Shown here piece after piece: positions 20,924 through 31,532 of a stretch of 64,000 nucleotides of DNA. The notes under the pieces are model-generated. The model was not told the origin of the DNA. It worked only from the letters and a program-made list of their open reading frames with translations, and made no database searches. Every line of letters begins with the position of its first letter. Position 1 is the stretch's first letter. The stretch spans positions 62,001-126,000 of the forward strand of contig NZ_SMDS01000022.1 of the NCBI RefSeq assembly GCF_013753875.1, written 5' to 3'. The translations under genes and the position numbers were made by a program. The DNA is from Candidatus Pantoea persica. GTDB taxonomy: Bacteria; Pseudomonadota; Gammaproteobacteria; Enterobacterales; Enterobacteriaceae.

Positions 20924-22167
20924 ATGAAGATTTCGAAACGGATGGTGATGGCAAAACAGAAAATATTGCTGCTGGATAACGGCAGGGAGTGGGGTGGCGG
21001 AACCAATAGCATTGTTGGAACTGCTCAAACGCATCGATCGCGAAGCGTTTGAAATTACCTGCTGTTTTTACCATAACTATACGCGCGGCAATGGCGAATC
21101 CATTGAGTCTGTTCTGAAATCAATTAATATTCTCGTCATCTTTATCGTGCAGAGAAAACAGCCGAACTGGGCAAAACTTGCCAAGGAAGCCGCGCGAACC
21201 TTGTTTTTTTTCAACCGCCGCCTGAAAAAACGTGCCATCGATATTATCGACCCGTGCTGGCGTGTGCTGCCGAATACCCGTCAGCTGCGTACGATATTGC
21301 AGCAAGGCGACTTCGATACTCTCTATGAATAACCAACCCAGTACCAACATTGAGGGCTATGCCGCAGCGCGTGGCCTTAACGTAGCTGTGGTGCAGCACT
21401 GCCGTATCGATCCTCTGATGAATAGCCGGCTGGCGCAGATGGTGAATCGTGACTGCGACGCCGTGATCGCCGTTTCGCGCGGCGTTGCGAATACGCTGCG
21501 TGCCAGCGGCATTACGCCCGGACGCTGTTACACCGTTTCCAATGCCATTGATATTCATCAGCCGTTGCCCGATCGCTACGCCGTACGCCAGCGTTTGAAT
21601 CTGGCGCCGGAAACCTTTATTTTCGGCACTATTGGCTCCCTTATTTTGCGCAAATCGAATCACCACGTTTTTCAGGCGCTAAGACGTTTTAGACAGGATC
21701 ACCCTGAGGCGCACTGGAAAATTATTGTAGTCGGCAATGGGCCAGAAGCCGGAGCGCTGCGTCAACAGGCGGCCAGGTTAAACATTCTGGACCGGGTTAT
21801 CTTTACCGGTTTTCAAAATAACGCCATGGATTACCTTGCCGCTTTCGACGTTTTTATTCTGGCTTCGCGCAGTGAAGGTTTACCCCGCGTAGTACTGGAG
21901 GTGATGCTGGTCAATACGGTGGTGATTGGCTCTCGTGTCGTTGGCACAGAAGAATTGATTAGCCATAACGAAACCGGGCTGTTGTTCGACTACGGCAATA
22001 TTTCACAGCTAACGCAACACCTCAGCACGCTCTGGCAAGACAATACATTACGTCAGCGCTTAATGAACGCCGCCGCACAGCGGGTTCGTCAGCAACACAC
22101 CATTGAAAGCTACGTTCATGACGTTGAAATGGTTTTAAAAAACATTATCAGGAACAAGAATGCTTAA
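20924..22167 (+). pseudogene. LPS-core glycosyltransferase, GT4 type, frameshifted near the N terminus
   Basis: The sequence opens MKISKRMVMAKQKILLLDNG and REWGGGTNSIV, a nucleotide-sugar GT-B start with a glycine-rich loop. One shift near 21005 moves the next part (LLELLKRIDREAFEITCCFY and onward to QQGDFDTLY) to a second frame. A second shift at about 21328 moves the rest to a third frame (MNNQPSTNIEGYAAARGLNV, DAVIAVSRGV, FGTIGSLILRKSNHHVFQAL and the EX7E region SEGLPRVVLEVM). The C-terminal 280 codons are uninterrupted. It is the first gene of the LPS block and likely adds a core sugar; the exact linkage cannot be told. Confidence 0.8.
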
Positions 22168-22684
22168 CTTTTTAAATTCGCGTTTCCGTTATATCCGAGC
22201 ACGTCATAATCTGCCCTACTCCCGGCCCGACGTGCAGGTCGAGACCCTGGTAACTTCCATTGTCATTCCCTGTACCGGGGAAGATTACATTGAGGAAGCG
22301 AAGCTCAGCGCGCTGTTTGCCGCGCGCTTCGCCACTGCAGTGCAGGAAATTGTCATCGTCAGCGATCAGCCTGACGCGGCGTTTGGCGACCTGCTGGCGA
22401 AAACGCACGTGGTGACGCTGGCCGTGCCGCAGCGCGAAGAGGGCTATGCCTACAAGCAGATTTACCGCAGCCGGCTGATTAAAATTCAGGCGCCACTGCA
22501 GGCGAAAGGCGATGGGATTTTGATGAACGATTCCGATCTCAATCTGCTGTAAATGCCTGACATCAATATGAAACACAGGCATTTTTACTCCAGCTTCCGC
22601 CATGGGGAAATGATTGCCAAGCTGGCGGGCGCAGCGGACGAGGCGATCCCCGCCTACTACAAGCCCAGCATCCGTCCCTGTCTT
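22160..22684 (+). pseudogene. Truncated LPS-core GT-A-type transferase
   Basis: This gene overlaps the previous one by 8 bp. It starts MLNFLNSRFRYIRARHNLPY and has TSIVIPCTGEDYI and a DxD-like acidic site MNDSDLNLL. TAA (22550-22552) follows immediately, but the same frame continues with MPDINMKHRHFYSSFRHG and AYYKPSIRP. Around 22685 the coding sequence meets the remnant of tdh running the other way, so its 3' end and the tdh 3' end were lost together. I do not recognise a named family member. It looks like a nucleotide-diphospho-sugar transferase because of the DSD motif and its place in the LPS block. Confidence 0.6.
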
Positions 22685-23065
22685 GTCGGGTATGCGAAAG
22701 GCGTCGAACGCCGGGATCACCAGATACTCGGCAAAACAGCCCTAGCGGTTGACGCCGACGCCGATGGCGTTGCGGCAGTGGCCGCAGGTGATATGCCCTT
22801 CACCCGAGACGCGGTCGCCGATGCTGAATCCACGCACCTCCTGGCCGATAGCCACCACTTCGCCGACGTACTCATGCCCGACGATCATCGGCACCGGAAT
22901 GGTTTTGCGCGACCAGTCATCCTAGTGGTAGATATGGATATCGGTGCCGCAGATGGCGATTTTGCGGATTTTAATCAGCAAATCGTTGTGGCCCGGCTCC
23001 GGGATCGTCGCATCGGTCACCATCCAGATACCTTCCTGCGCGTGAAGTTTGTCTAACGCTTTCAT
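22685..23065 (-). pseudogene. tdh: Threonine 3-dehydrogenase Tdh, 5' fragment
   Basis: Only about 130 of 341 codons remain: [20 protein letters not shown], the zinc-site start [42 protein letters not shown] and CFAEYLVIPAFDAFRIPDK. TAG replaces the Trp codon after HIYH, and another TAG precedes GCFAEY. The loop with the structural-zinc cysteines (CRGGRTHLC-like) is deleted in frame. After IPDK the sequence passes into the opposing glycosyltransferase remnant. It follows kbl by 10 bp, as in the normal kbl-tdh threonine-degradation operon. Confidence 0.9.
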
Positions 23066-23075
23066 TGATGGCTCC

Positions 23076-24270
23076 TCAGGCGATGACGCCGAGCTATTGA
23101 CCGATGCGAGTGAAGGCTTCCACCGCGAGCTCCAGCTGCTACTAGGTATGCGCCGCCGAAATTTGCGTGCGGATGCGCGCCTGGCCGCGCGGCACCACGG
23201 GATAGAAGAAGCCGGTAACGTAAATTTCCTCCTACTGTAACAGGCGGGCAAATTCTTGCGCCACGCTCGCCTCGCCCAGCATCACGGGAATAATGGCGTG
23301 ATCGGCATTCGCCAGCTGGAAGCCGGCCGCCGTCATTTTTTCGCGGAAAAAGCGCGTGTTGTCCCATAGCCGCTGGCGCAGTCCGTCGCCTTTGCTCAGC
23401 AGATCGAGCACACGAAGAGAGGCGGCGACGATGGCGGGCGCCAGCGAATTAGAGAAGAGATAGGGGCGCGAGCGCTGGCAGCCATTCAATGACGTCGGCG
23501 CGCGCGGCGGTATAGCCGCCGGAAGCGCCGCCCAGCGCCTTGCCCAGCGTGCCAGTGATGATGTCGACGCGGCCTATCACCTAGCATTATTCATGCGTGC
23601 CGCGCCCGGCGGCGCCGACAACCCCCACCGCGTGCGAGTTATCCACCATTACCAGCGCATCGAACTCTTCAGCCAGATCGCAGATGCCGCGCAGGTTGGC
23701 GATCACCCCGTCCATTGAGAAAACGCCGTCGGTGGCGATCAGGATATGGCGTGCCCCTTTCTCGCGCGCTTCCACCAGGCAGGCGCGCAGCGCCTGCATA
23801 TCGTTGTTGGCGTAACGGTAGCGCTGCGCCTTGCACAGCCACACACCGTCGATAATCGAGGCGTGGTTCAGGGCGTCGGAGATAACGGCGTCTTCGGCGT
23901 TGAGCAGAGTCTCGAACAGGCCGCCGTTGGCGTCGAAGCAGGAGGAGTAGAGGATCGTATCCTCCATGCCGAGGAAGCTCGCCAGCTTGTTCTCCAGCTG
24001 CTTGTGAATGTCCTGGGTGCCGCAGATAAAGCGCACCGAGGCCATGCCGGAGCCGTGCGACTCCATGCCCGCTTTCGCCGCCTCGATCAGCGCCGGATGA
24101 TTCGCCAGCCCCAGATAGTTGTTGGCGCAGAATTTGATGACGTGATTCGCCTCGCCGACCTCAATGTCGGTCTGCTGCGCAGAGGTAATCACTTACTCCT
24201 GCCTAAAAAGCCCTTCGCGATGCGCCGTATCAAGCTGCTGGCGGATCTGCTGATAAAATTGCGCTAGCAT
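23076..24270 (-). pseudogene. kbl: 2-amino-3-ketobutyrate CoA ligase Kbl, heavily disrupted
   Basis: Kbl is the PLP enzyme that splits the Tdh product into glycine and acetyl-CoA. The whole length can be traced: MLAQFYQQIRQQLDTAHREG, then TAA near 24193; an open stretch from VITSAQQ to GRGTHE with SSCFDANGG and [14 protein letters not shown] and TAG at about 23588-23580; [18 protein letters not shown] with the PLP lysine; a frame shift near 23480; [19 protein letters not shown]; and further TAG codons near 23238, 23123 and 23090. It ends LGVIA. A good ribosome-binding site (AGGAG) precedes the start. This is the most damaged gene of the window. Confidence 0.93.
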
Positions 24271-24499
24271 CATTGTTCTCCTCAGATGGCAGAAATTCGG
24301 CATATATTACTGAAAAAAGCCCAAAAACGATAAATCGACCAGGATAATGTTAATTATGCAGCATAGTTCACGCCAGAGCGGTCTGACTCCTCCCGCTGTC
24401 AGAGTCATCTGGCTGTGTGCATCGGGATGAAATGTTATGATGTGAGACATTCGCGCGTGGAACCGCCTGTTTCACACCATAACTTTTAAGGTACAGCAC

Positions 24500-25432
24500 A
24501 TGATTATCGTAACCGGTGGCGCAGGAATGATTGGCAGCAATATCGTCAAGGCGCTTAACGATCGCGGCCTGAGCAATATTCTAGTGGTCGACAACCTGAA
24601 AGACGGCACCAAGTTCGTCAATCTGGCTGATTTAGATATCAGCGACTACATGGATAAAGAGGAATTCCTCACCTATATCGCCGCGAGCGAAGATTTCGGG
24701 CCGATTGAGGCCGTTTTCCATGAAGGCGCCTGCTCCGCCACCACCGAGTGGGACGGCAAGTACATGATGGAAAACAACTATCAGTACTCCAAGGATCTGC
24801 TGCACTACTGCCTGGAGCGTGAAATCCCCTTTCTCTACGCCTCCTCTGCCGCGACCTACGGCGGCCGCAACGACAACTTTATTGAAAAGCGCGAGTATGA
24901 GCAGCCGCTGAACGTCTACGGCTACTCTAAAATGCTGTTCGACCACTACGTGCGTCAGATCCTACCAGAAGCGGATTCTCCGGTGTGCGGCTTCCGCTAC
25001 TTCAACGTCTACGGCCCGCGCGAAGGCCATAAAGGCAGCATGGCGAGCGTGGCGTTTCACCTCAACACCCAGATCGCCAACGGCGAAACCCCCAAGCTGT
25101 TCGAAGGCAGCGACGGCTTTAAGCGCGACTTTATCCACGTCGACGACGTCGTGGCGGTTAACCTGTGGTGTTGGGAAAACAACATTTCCGGCGTCTATAA
25201 TTGCGGCACTGGCCGAGCGGAATCGTTCCAGGAAGTGGCCGACGCGGTGCTGAATTTCCACCAGAAAGGACAGATTGAGTACATTCCTTTCCCGGACAAG
25301 CTGAAGGGCCGCTATCAGGCTTACACCCAGGCCGACCTCACCAACCTACGTGCGGCCGGTTATGACAAACCATTCAAAACCGTGGCGCAGGGCTTAGCCA
25401 AGTATATGGCCTGGCTGAACCGTAGCGCATAA
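24500..25432 (+). CDS. hldD: ADP-L-glycero-D-manno-heptose 6-epimerase
   Basis: HldD makes the ADP-heptose donor for the LPS inner core. The 310-residue length equals E. coli HldD. The NAD(P)-binding motif GGAGMIG is at 6-12. The SDR catalytic YxxxK is in [52 protein letters not shown] and the C-terminal [20 protein letters not shown] are all conserved. It heads the hldD-waaF-waaC operon, divergent from the dead kbl-tdh. The gene is intact, in contrast with the outer-core genes. Confidence 0.97.
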   Translation: MIIVTGGAGMIGSNIVKALNDRGLSNILVVDNLKDGTKFVNLADLDISDYMDKEEFLTYIAASEDFGPIEAVFHEGACSATTEWDGKYMMENNYQYSKDLLHYCLEREIPFLYASSAATYGGRNDNFIEKREYEQPLNVYGYSKMLFDHYVRQILPEADSPVCGFRYFNVYGPREGHKGSMASVAFHLNTQIANGETPKLFEGSDGFKRDFIHVDDVVAVNLWCWENNISGVYNCGTGRAESFQEVADAVLNFHQKGQIEYIPFPDKLKGRYQAYTQADLTNLRAAGYDKPFKTVAQGLAKYMAWLNRSA

Positions 25433-25448
25433 GGAACACGTACCGGCG

Positions 25449-26513
25449 ATGAAAATTCTGGTTATTGGCCCGTCGTGGGTCGGCGATATGATGATGTCGC
25501 AAAGTCTCTATCGCACCCTCAAGGCTCAGCATCCGGATGCGGTGATTGATGTCATGGCGCCCGCCTGGTGTCGCCCGCTGCTGTCGCGCATGCCTGAGGT
25601 TAACCAGGCGCTGGCGATGCCGCTGGGCCACGGCGCGCTGGCGATCGGCGAGCGCCGCCGCATCGGCAAAGCGCTGCGCGCCAGCGGTTACGATCGCGCC
25701 TACGTGCTGCCCAACTCTTTTAAATCGGCGCTAGTGCCCTTTTTCGCCGGTATTAAACGCCGCATCGGCTGGCGCGGTGAGATGCGCTACGGCTTGCTTA
25801 ACGACGTGCGCGTGCTGGACAAGGCGGCGTTTCCCCTGATGGTGGAGCGCTATATCGCGCTGGCGTACGATGCGCCGGTGGCCGCCTCGCAGCCGCTGCC
25901 GCTGCCGCTGCCGCTGCTCTGGCCGCAGCTTCAGATCGATGATCAGGAGAAAATCGACACCGGTGCCCAGTTTCAGCTCTCGGCGGAGCGGCCGCTGATT
26001 GGATTTTGTCCCGGCGCGGAGTTCGGACCGGCGAAGCGCTGGCCGCACTACCACTACGCTGCGCTGGCGCAGCAGCTGATCGAACAGGGCAAGCAGGTGG
26101 TGCTGTTTGGCTCGGCGAAGGATCGGCCGTGCGGCGAAGAGGTTATCGCGGCGCTGCCTGCAGAATTGCGCCATTTCTGCCGCAACCTGGCGGGCGAGAC
26201 GCAGCTTGAGCAGGCGGTGATCCTGATTGCACGCTGCGACGCTATCGTCAGCAACGATTCCGGGCTGATGCATATCGCCGCCGCGCTTAATCGTCCGCTG
26301 GTGGCGCTCTACGGGCCAAGCAGCCCCGACTTTACACCGCCGCTGTCGAAGCAGGTACGCATTATCCGACTAATTACCGGCTACCATAAAGTACGTAAAG
26401 GTGATGCCGAACAGGGCTATCATCAAAGCCTGATCGACATCCAGCCGCAGCGCGTTCATCAGGAACTGAGCAAGCTGCTGGCGCATCAGCAGGAGAGGAT
26501 ATGCACGTCCTGA
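25449..26513 (+). CDS. waaF: ADP-heptose:LPS heptosyltransferase II
   Basis: WaaF adds the second heptose of the inner core at the cytoplasmic face of the inner membrane. The 354-residue GT9 protein opens MKILVIGPSWVGDMMMSQSL and has AYVLPNSFKSALVPFFAGI, IGFCPGAEFGPAKRWP, and NDSGLMHIAAALNRPLVALYG, which lies in the ADP-heptose site. A slight expansion LPLPLPL near residue 150 makes it a few residues longer than the E. coli protein. It overlaps waaC by 13 bp. It is intact. Confidence 0.97.
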   Translation: MKILVIGPSWVGDMMMSQSLYRTLKAQHPDAVIDVMAPAWCRPLLSRMPEVNQALAMPLGHGALAIGERRRIGKALRASGYDRAYVLPNSFKSALVPFFAGIKRRIGWRGEMRYGLLNDVRVLDKAAFPLMVERYIALAYDAPVAASQPLPLPLPLLWPQLQIDDQEKIDTGAQFQLSAERPLIGFCPGAEFGPAKRWPHYHYAALAQQLIEQGKQVVLFGSAKDRPCGEEVIAALPAELRHFCRNLAGETQLEQAVILIARCDAIVSNDSGLMHIAAALNRPLVALYGPSSPDFTPPLSKQVRIIRLITGYHKVRKGDAEQGYHQSLIDIQPQRVHQELSKLLAHQQERICTS

Positions 26514-27478
26514 TCGTTAAAACGTCGTCGATGGGCGACGTGCTTCACACGTTTCCCGCATTAACCGACGCCATGCAGGCGATTCCCAGCATCCGTTTCG
26601 ACTGGGTCGTGGAAGAGAATTTTGCCCGGATCCCAGGCTGGCATCCGGCGGTGGACAAGGTATTGCCCGTGGCGATTCGCCGCTGGCGCAAACGCTGGTT
26701 CGGCAGCCAGCAGTGCGAAGAGCGCGTGCACTTCAAGCGCAATCTCCAGTCGCGCCAGTATGACGTGGTGATAGACGCACAGGGATTGATCAAGAGCGCG
26801 GCGCTGGTGACGCGTCTGGCGAAGGGCGTTAAGCACGGCCAAGATAGCCGCAGCGCGCGCGAGCCTTTCGCCAGCTGGTGGTATGACCAACGATACGAGA
26901 TCGACAGGCAGCAGCATGCGGTGGAACGCACGCGCGAGCTGTTCGCCAAAAGCCTAGGCTATGCGAAGCCGCAGACCCAGGGCGACTACGCCATCGCTGC
27001 GCACTTTCTGCGCAATGTGCCGCACAATGCCACGCCTTATCTGGTCTTTCTGCACGCCACCACGCGCGACAACAAGCACTGGTCGGAAAGCCACTGGCGG
27101 GAGCTTATCGACCTGCTGCGCGCCTCTGGCCTGAAGATTAAGCTGCCCTGGGGCGCCGAGCATGAGCATCAGCGCGCGCAGCGGCTGGCGGAAGGCTTCG
27201 ATTACGTCGAGGTGCTGTCGAAGCTGACGCTGGAAGCGATGGCGCGCGAACTGGCGGGCGCAAAGGCGGTGGTTTCGGTAGATACCGGATTGAGCCACCT
27301 GACGGCGGCGCTGGATCGGCCGAATATTACGCTGTATGGGCCGACGGACCCGGGATTGATCGGCGGCTATGGGCTGAATCAGCATGCGGTGCAGGCCCCA
27401 AACCAGGATCTGACGCAGTTAACTGCAGCCACGGTCGCTGACAAATTAACGGCTATTTTGGCGGGCAGTCTGCTATGA
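26501..27478 (+). CDS. waaC: ADP-heptose:LPS heptosyltransferase I
   Basis: WaaC adds the first heptose to Kdo2-lipid A. The 325-residue GT9 protein starts MHVLIVKTSSMGDVLHTFPA with the acidic catalytic Asp in the MGD motif. It has DAQGLIKSAALVTRLA, VFLHATTRDNKHWSE and VSVDTGLSHLTAALDRPNI with TLYGPTDPGLIG. It is coupled to waaF upstream and to the next transferase by an ATGA overlap. It is intact. Together with hldD, waaF and waaA it preserves a heptose-containing inner core. Confidence 0.97.
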   Translation: MHVLIVKTSSMGDVLHTFPALTDAMQAIPSIRFDWVVEENFARIPGWHPAVDKVLPVAIRRWRKRWFGSQQCEERVHFKRNLQSRQYDVVIDAQGLIKSAALVTRLAKGVKHGQDSRSAREPFASWWYDQRYEIDRQQHAVERTRELFAKSLGYAKPQTQGDYAIAAHFLRNVPHNATPYLVFLHATTRDNKHWSESHWRELIDLLRASGLKIKLPWGAEHEHQRAQRLAEGFDYVEVLSKLTLEAMARELAGAKAVVSVDTGLSHLTAALDRPNITLYGPTDPGLIGGYGLNQHAVQAPNQDLTQLTAATVADKLTAILAGSLL

Positions 27479-28551
27479 ACTATGTGTTGATCTACTTGCT
27501 TTTGCTGCCGTTCAAGCAGCTTTTCCGGCTCTTTCGCCGCCCGACCGGCCGCACTCTGATTATCCAGACGGCAAAAATCGGCGACTTTATTAATATTACG
27601 CCGATGCTGCGGGCGCTAGGCCGCTCTGAAGTGTTAGTCAGTAAAGCGATCGCGCCGCTGGTTCGCCACGACGATACCATTTCCCGCGCCTTCTTTATTG
27701 AAGAGGTGAAGCACAGCTTTATCAGCAAAATCAGATTCGCTTTCCAGCTGATAAATCGCTATGACAGGGTTTATCTGGTGCAGCCTAACAGCGTTAATCT
27801 CTTTTTCGCCGCTCTGTGCAATGCGCCGGAGAAGCAATTCCTGCGCACCTATGTCAGAAAATCCTACCATGCGATTTTCTATCGCAGCGCCAACGGCATT
27901 GTTGATCATGGCAAGCAGGATCTGACGTTAGACAGCTACCTTAAATTGATTGATCGTCGCTACCGTTATACCGATTTTCACAAGCACGCTACTTCACCAC
28001 TCTGGCTACCCCCCGCTCCGCCTTCCGCGCTGCTGGCGCCGCGCGAGAGTATTCGGATTGGCATCAGCATCTCTGCTGGCAACCGCGCTAAAACGATTCC
28101 GGCATCCGTCTGGAAAACTCTGATAGACAGCCTGTCAGAGTTCCCTTGTACCTGGTTTATTTTCGGTCCGCCAGCAGAACAGCCGTGGCTGGATGAACTC
28201 AAGACGCTGACAGGCGAGCGCGACAATATTGTCAGCCTGATTGGGGCGTTACAGCTGGAGGAGGCCCCTTGGGCTATTGCGCAGATGGATTTTTACATCT
28301 CTTCCGATTCGGGGAACGCCTACATTGCTGATGCGCAAAATGTTCCTATAATCATGCTATACGGTCCGTGCGAAATCAGAGAACAGCGCCCGGTCAATAA
28401 TGTCCTTTTTATCGGCCCGGAAGATGTACCCGCCTCGACGTTTGTTTTTGCTACCCGGTTTCGTTTCGACCAGCCCGCTGAAGTGCTGTTTGGATTAAAT
28501 CAGGACAAGATTAATAAGATAAAAAACTTCATTACAGCTAATTTAGGATGA
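27475..28551 (+). CDS. GT9-family heptosyltransferase-like LPS protein
   Basis: This 358-residue protein starts with a hydrophobic N terminus (YVLIYLLLLPFKQLF) and then has the GT9 opening LIIQTAKIGDFINITPMLRA, IGISISAGNRAKTIP and the donor-site segment YISSDSGNAYIADAQNVPII followed by LYGPCEIREQRP. It resembles the WaaQ/WaaC superfamily but is too divergent for a name. It overlaps waaC (ATGA) and the following ORF by 4 bp, so it is in the same operon. No internal lesion is visible. It could add a further heptose or a related sugar to the core. Confidence 0.8.
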   Translation: MNYVLIYLLLLPFKQLFRLFRRPTGRTLIIQTAKIGDFINITPMLRALGRSEVLVSKAIAPLVRHDDTISRAFFIEEVKHSFISKIRFAFQLINRYDRVYLVQPNSVNLFFAALCNAPEKQFLRTYVRKSYHAIFYRSANGIVDHGKQDLTLDSYLKLIDRRYRYTDFHKHATSPLWLPPAPPSALLAPRESIRIGISISAGNRAKTIPASVWKTLIDSLSEFPCTWFIFGPPAEQPWLDELKTLTGERDNIVSLIGALQLEEAPWAIAQMDFYISSDSGNAYIADAQNVPIIMLYGPCEIREQRPVNNVLFIGPEDVPASTFVFATRFRFDQPAEVLFGLNQDKINKIKNFITANLG

Positions 28552-29483
28552 AAAGCGTAATGGCGCTAACTTCGCTTGTTGAGGCCGTTCAGCAAAGTAA
28601 AATTTTGGTGGATACGCTTTCAACCTCTAACATCGAGCCGGTTCATATCGCTTTTGGCATTAATCATGCCTACGCACGCGGTCTCGGCATTACGCTTTAC
28701 TCCATGCTGAAAAATCACCCTGACCACGCCTTTCACGTCCATATCTTTTCTGGTTCGTTGGCCGACGACGATATCAGAAAATTGACTCCGCTGGTGGAAG
28801 GCCATGCGCTGGCGATTACACTGCATATCTTTAACATTCGCCAAAGCTTTCCTTATCAAGCGCTTCTTCCAGCCTTTTTTATCGCTCTTGTCGCTTTTAT
28901 ATTGCAGGCAGTAGCTGAAACCCGCTCAGCCCTGTTGCTGTTTAGACTTTTCTGCGTAGGTGCTGCTGTCTGGCACATTGCGCATGGCTCACATAAAATG
29001 CGCGCGCTCTGGCTGGGACTTATTGTTTTGATGCTGATAGCCGGCTTCGGCGCTCAGAAATATGCAGCACGAGTCGCTGATCGAATTGAAACCGTGAAAA
29101 CGGAAATTGAGCTTTATCAGCAGGGCTGATCCTAGCACCTCTATCGGCGGGCGGATCGGCATGTGGCAGGCAGGTATGTGGGCCTTTATCCAACACTCGT
29201 GGGGGCAGTCGGCAGATAGCCGCAACCAGCAGGCGAAGCTCTGGCTCGACAACCACCAGCCTGGAACGCCATTGCCTATCTAAATATTCAGTACCATACC
29301 CATAACGATCTGGTTGAAAGCTTTTCCCTGCAAGGCGTGCCCGGCGGCGTCATTATGATCGCCTTTATGCTGGCGCTGCTGCTGGTTCCCGTAACCAGCA
29401 AACCGCTTCACTACTAAGGCTTGCTGCTCGCCGTGCCGGTTATCTATTTCAGTATGGGAGACTCACAGTTTTATAATCGTTAA
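28548..29483 (+). pseudogene. Chimera of a GT8 glycosyltransferase start and O-antigen ligase WaaL
   Basis: Codons 1 to about 100 are the N terminus of a GT8 LPS galactosyl/glucosyltransferase (VHIAFGINHAYARGLGITLY, NHPDHAFHVHIFSGSLADDD). The frame then passes without a stop into a polytopic WaaL-type ligase (LLPAFFIALVAFILQAVAET, KYAARVADRIETVKTEIELY). TGA at about 29127 is caused by a shift. In other frames the ligase continues with STSIGGRIGMWQAGMWAFIQHSWG, the diagnostic periplasmic YHTHNDLVESF, then TAA at about 29416 and a short tail ending NR. A deletion joined the two genes in frame, and later mutations killed the ligase. No working GT8 or ligase is expected. Confidence 0.75.
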
Positions 29484-29574
29484 TCACCCTATTTTATCTT
29501 ACTGATTTGAGGATATTTTTAATGATGCGGCGCATGACTGACGCTTAAACTTCTTTGCAGGACAGTACCCAGTA

Positions 29575-30569
29575 ATGACAGAACCCCTTTAGTCCCCATT
29601 ACTCAGCATCATCTCCCCCATGTATAACGCCGGGGAGATGTTCAACACCTTTATGCAGTCGCTGCTGGCGCAGACCCTGACCTCACTGGAGATCATCATC
29701 GTTGATGACGGCTCGGTTGACGGCTCCGACGCACGCGCCGATGCGTACGCGGCGCAGCATCCTCATATCACCGTGATCCATCAGGAAAACGGCGGCGTGT
29801 CGTGCGCACGCAATGTCGGGTTGCGTATCGCGCGCGGCAAATATGTTACCTTTCTGGACACAGACGACACTATGCGCCCGGAGATGTACCAGATGCTGGT
29901 GGAGATGGCGGAGCGGGACGATCTTGACGCCGCGCAGTGCAACGCCGAATGTTTTTTCAGCGCGACGGCCGCACCAAGCCGCTTATCCCGCTCGACCACC
30001 TGCGCAGCACCCCGGTGCTGAGCGGCGTGGCGTGGCGTGGCGTGGCTCGATACTGTGCTAAAAACGCGGCGCTATCTGCACGTGGTCTAGCTGGGCATCT
30101 ATCGCCGCGAGCTGATTGAACGGCAGCAGCTGACGTTCGAGCCGGGTTTACACCATCAGGATATCCCCTGGATCACTGAATTTATGCTTAACGCGCGGCG
30201 CGTACGCTATACCGAGCAGATTTTTTATCGCTACTACATGCACAACGCCTCCATCAGCAACCGCAAGCGTAACGTCGAGTATCAGCGTCACTATCTGAAG
30301 ATTGCGCGGATGCTTGAGGAGATTAACGCGCACTACCGAGATAAGGTGAAGATCTACCCGAGCTTTCATGCACAGATTACGCACGAGGTGCTGAGCGTCT
30401 GCCACTGCGTGCGCCGCGAACCGGAGCCGGCGGCGAAGCAGACGATGATTGAGGATATCTTCAGCAGCAAAACGCATTGGCGCATGCTGCGCAACGCGCG
30501 CGGCATTAAGCAGTTGTATCAGCTGCTGCTGTGTGGCTCGGTCGCCTCTGGCGCTGGCGTAACAAATAA
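29575..30569 (+). pseudogene. GT2-family LPS/polysaccharide glycosyltransferase, disrupted
   Basis: The frame starts MTEPL then TAG (codon 6). It continues with the classical GT2 fold: LLSIISPMYNAGEMFNTFMQ, LEIIIVDDGSVDGSDARADA, NGGVSCARNVGLRIARGKYV and the DxD site FLDTDDTMRPEMY. A shift near 29960 moves the rest to another frame, where a TAG near 30090 interrupts YLHVV-LGIYRRELIE. The C-terminal part GLHHQDIPWITEFML to YYMHNASISNRKRNVEYQRH is readable, and a final shift near 30530 precedes the tail WLGRLWRWRNK. It likely added a hexose to the outer core. Confidence 0.82.
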
Positions 30570-30640
30570 CCGCCCCGCAGGTTTCACTCCCGCAGGGTTT
30601 GCCCTACAATCGCCTTACTGAAAATTAAGAGCATTTGTGT

Positions 30641-31532
30641 ATGGCAAACCCGACTCACGCAGACGTTACCCCACACAATATTTTGCTAATCAAGCTGCGC
30701 CATCACGGCGACATGCTGCTGACCACGCCGGTGGTCAACGCACTGCGCCAGCGACTATGCCCAGGCCAATATCTATGTGCTGCTCTATAAAGAGACACGG
30801 CCGATGCTGGAGGCGCATCCAGTGATTCGCCAGCTGCACGTTATCGACCGCAAATGGAAGCAAGAGGGCAGCTGGCGCAAGCTGCGCCATGAGCGCGGCC
30901 TGATCGCCGCCGTGTGCGCCAGCCGGTACGATGAGTCATCAATCTCGCCGACCAGTGGTGCAACGCGCTAATCACCCTGCTGAGCGGCGCGCCGCTGTGT
31001 ATCGGTTTCGCATTCAACAAGCGCAACAACGTTTTCTGGCGTCTGTGCTACAATGCGCAGGTGTCGACCGCTAACCATCGCCAGCTGCATACCGTCAAGC
31101 AGAATATGACAGCGCTGACGCCGCTCGGCATCTTCCCTGAAGGGGGGGCGTGTCGATGCGGAAAAGGTCGCCAGCGCTGCTGGCGGAACAGGACGTCGAC
31201 ACGCCCTTTATCGTGATCCAGCTGACCTCGCGCTGGCAGTTCAAATGCTGGGAATGAGGATAAGGTGGCGGCCACGATCGACCAGCTGGCGCAGGCGGGC
31301 CATAAAGTGGTGCTGACCGCCGCGCTCAATACAGCCTGCATCGCGCTTTTCGGCCCGACCAAGCTGACCTTCTGGCGGCCGTGGGGCGACAATAATCAGG
31401 TGATCTGGGTGGGCAATTATGGCCTGCTGCCCGCGACCCCGACGCCATCGATACCGGACCCGCCAGCACTATCTCAGCTCCATTCCGGTGGAGGATGTGG
31501 TTGCGGCCGCAAGGAAGTTTCTACATGACTAA
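30641..31532 (+). pseudogene. waaQ: LPS heptosyltransferase III WaaQ, disrupted
   Basis: MANPTHADVTPHNILLIKLR followed by HHGDMLLTTPVVNALRQR is the WaaQ start. One shift near 30755 leads to ANIYVLLYKETRPMLEAHPV and VIDRKWKQEGSW. Another near 30940 leads to WCNALITLLSGAPLCIGFAF and the NVFWRLCYNAQVSTANHRQL segment. Further shifts lie near 31145 and 31255. About 70 codons that include most of the ADP-heptose site are deleted between VVLTAA and LNTACIALFGPTKLTFWRPW. The end IPVEDVVAAARKFLHD overlaps the waaG start. Loss of WaaQ would remove the branch heptose III. Confidence 0.9.
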
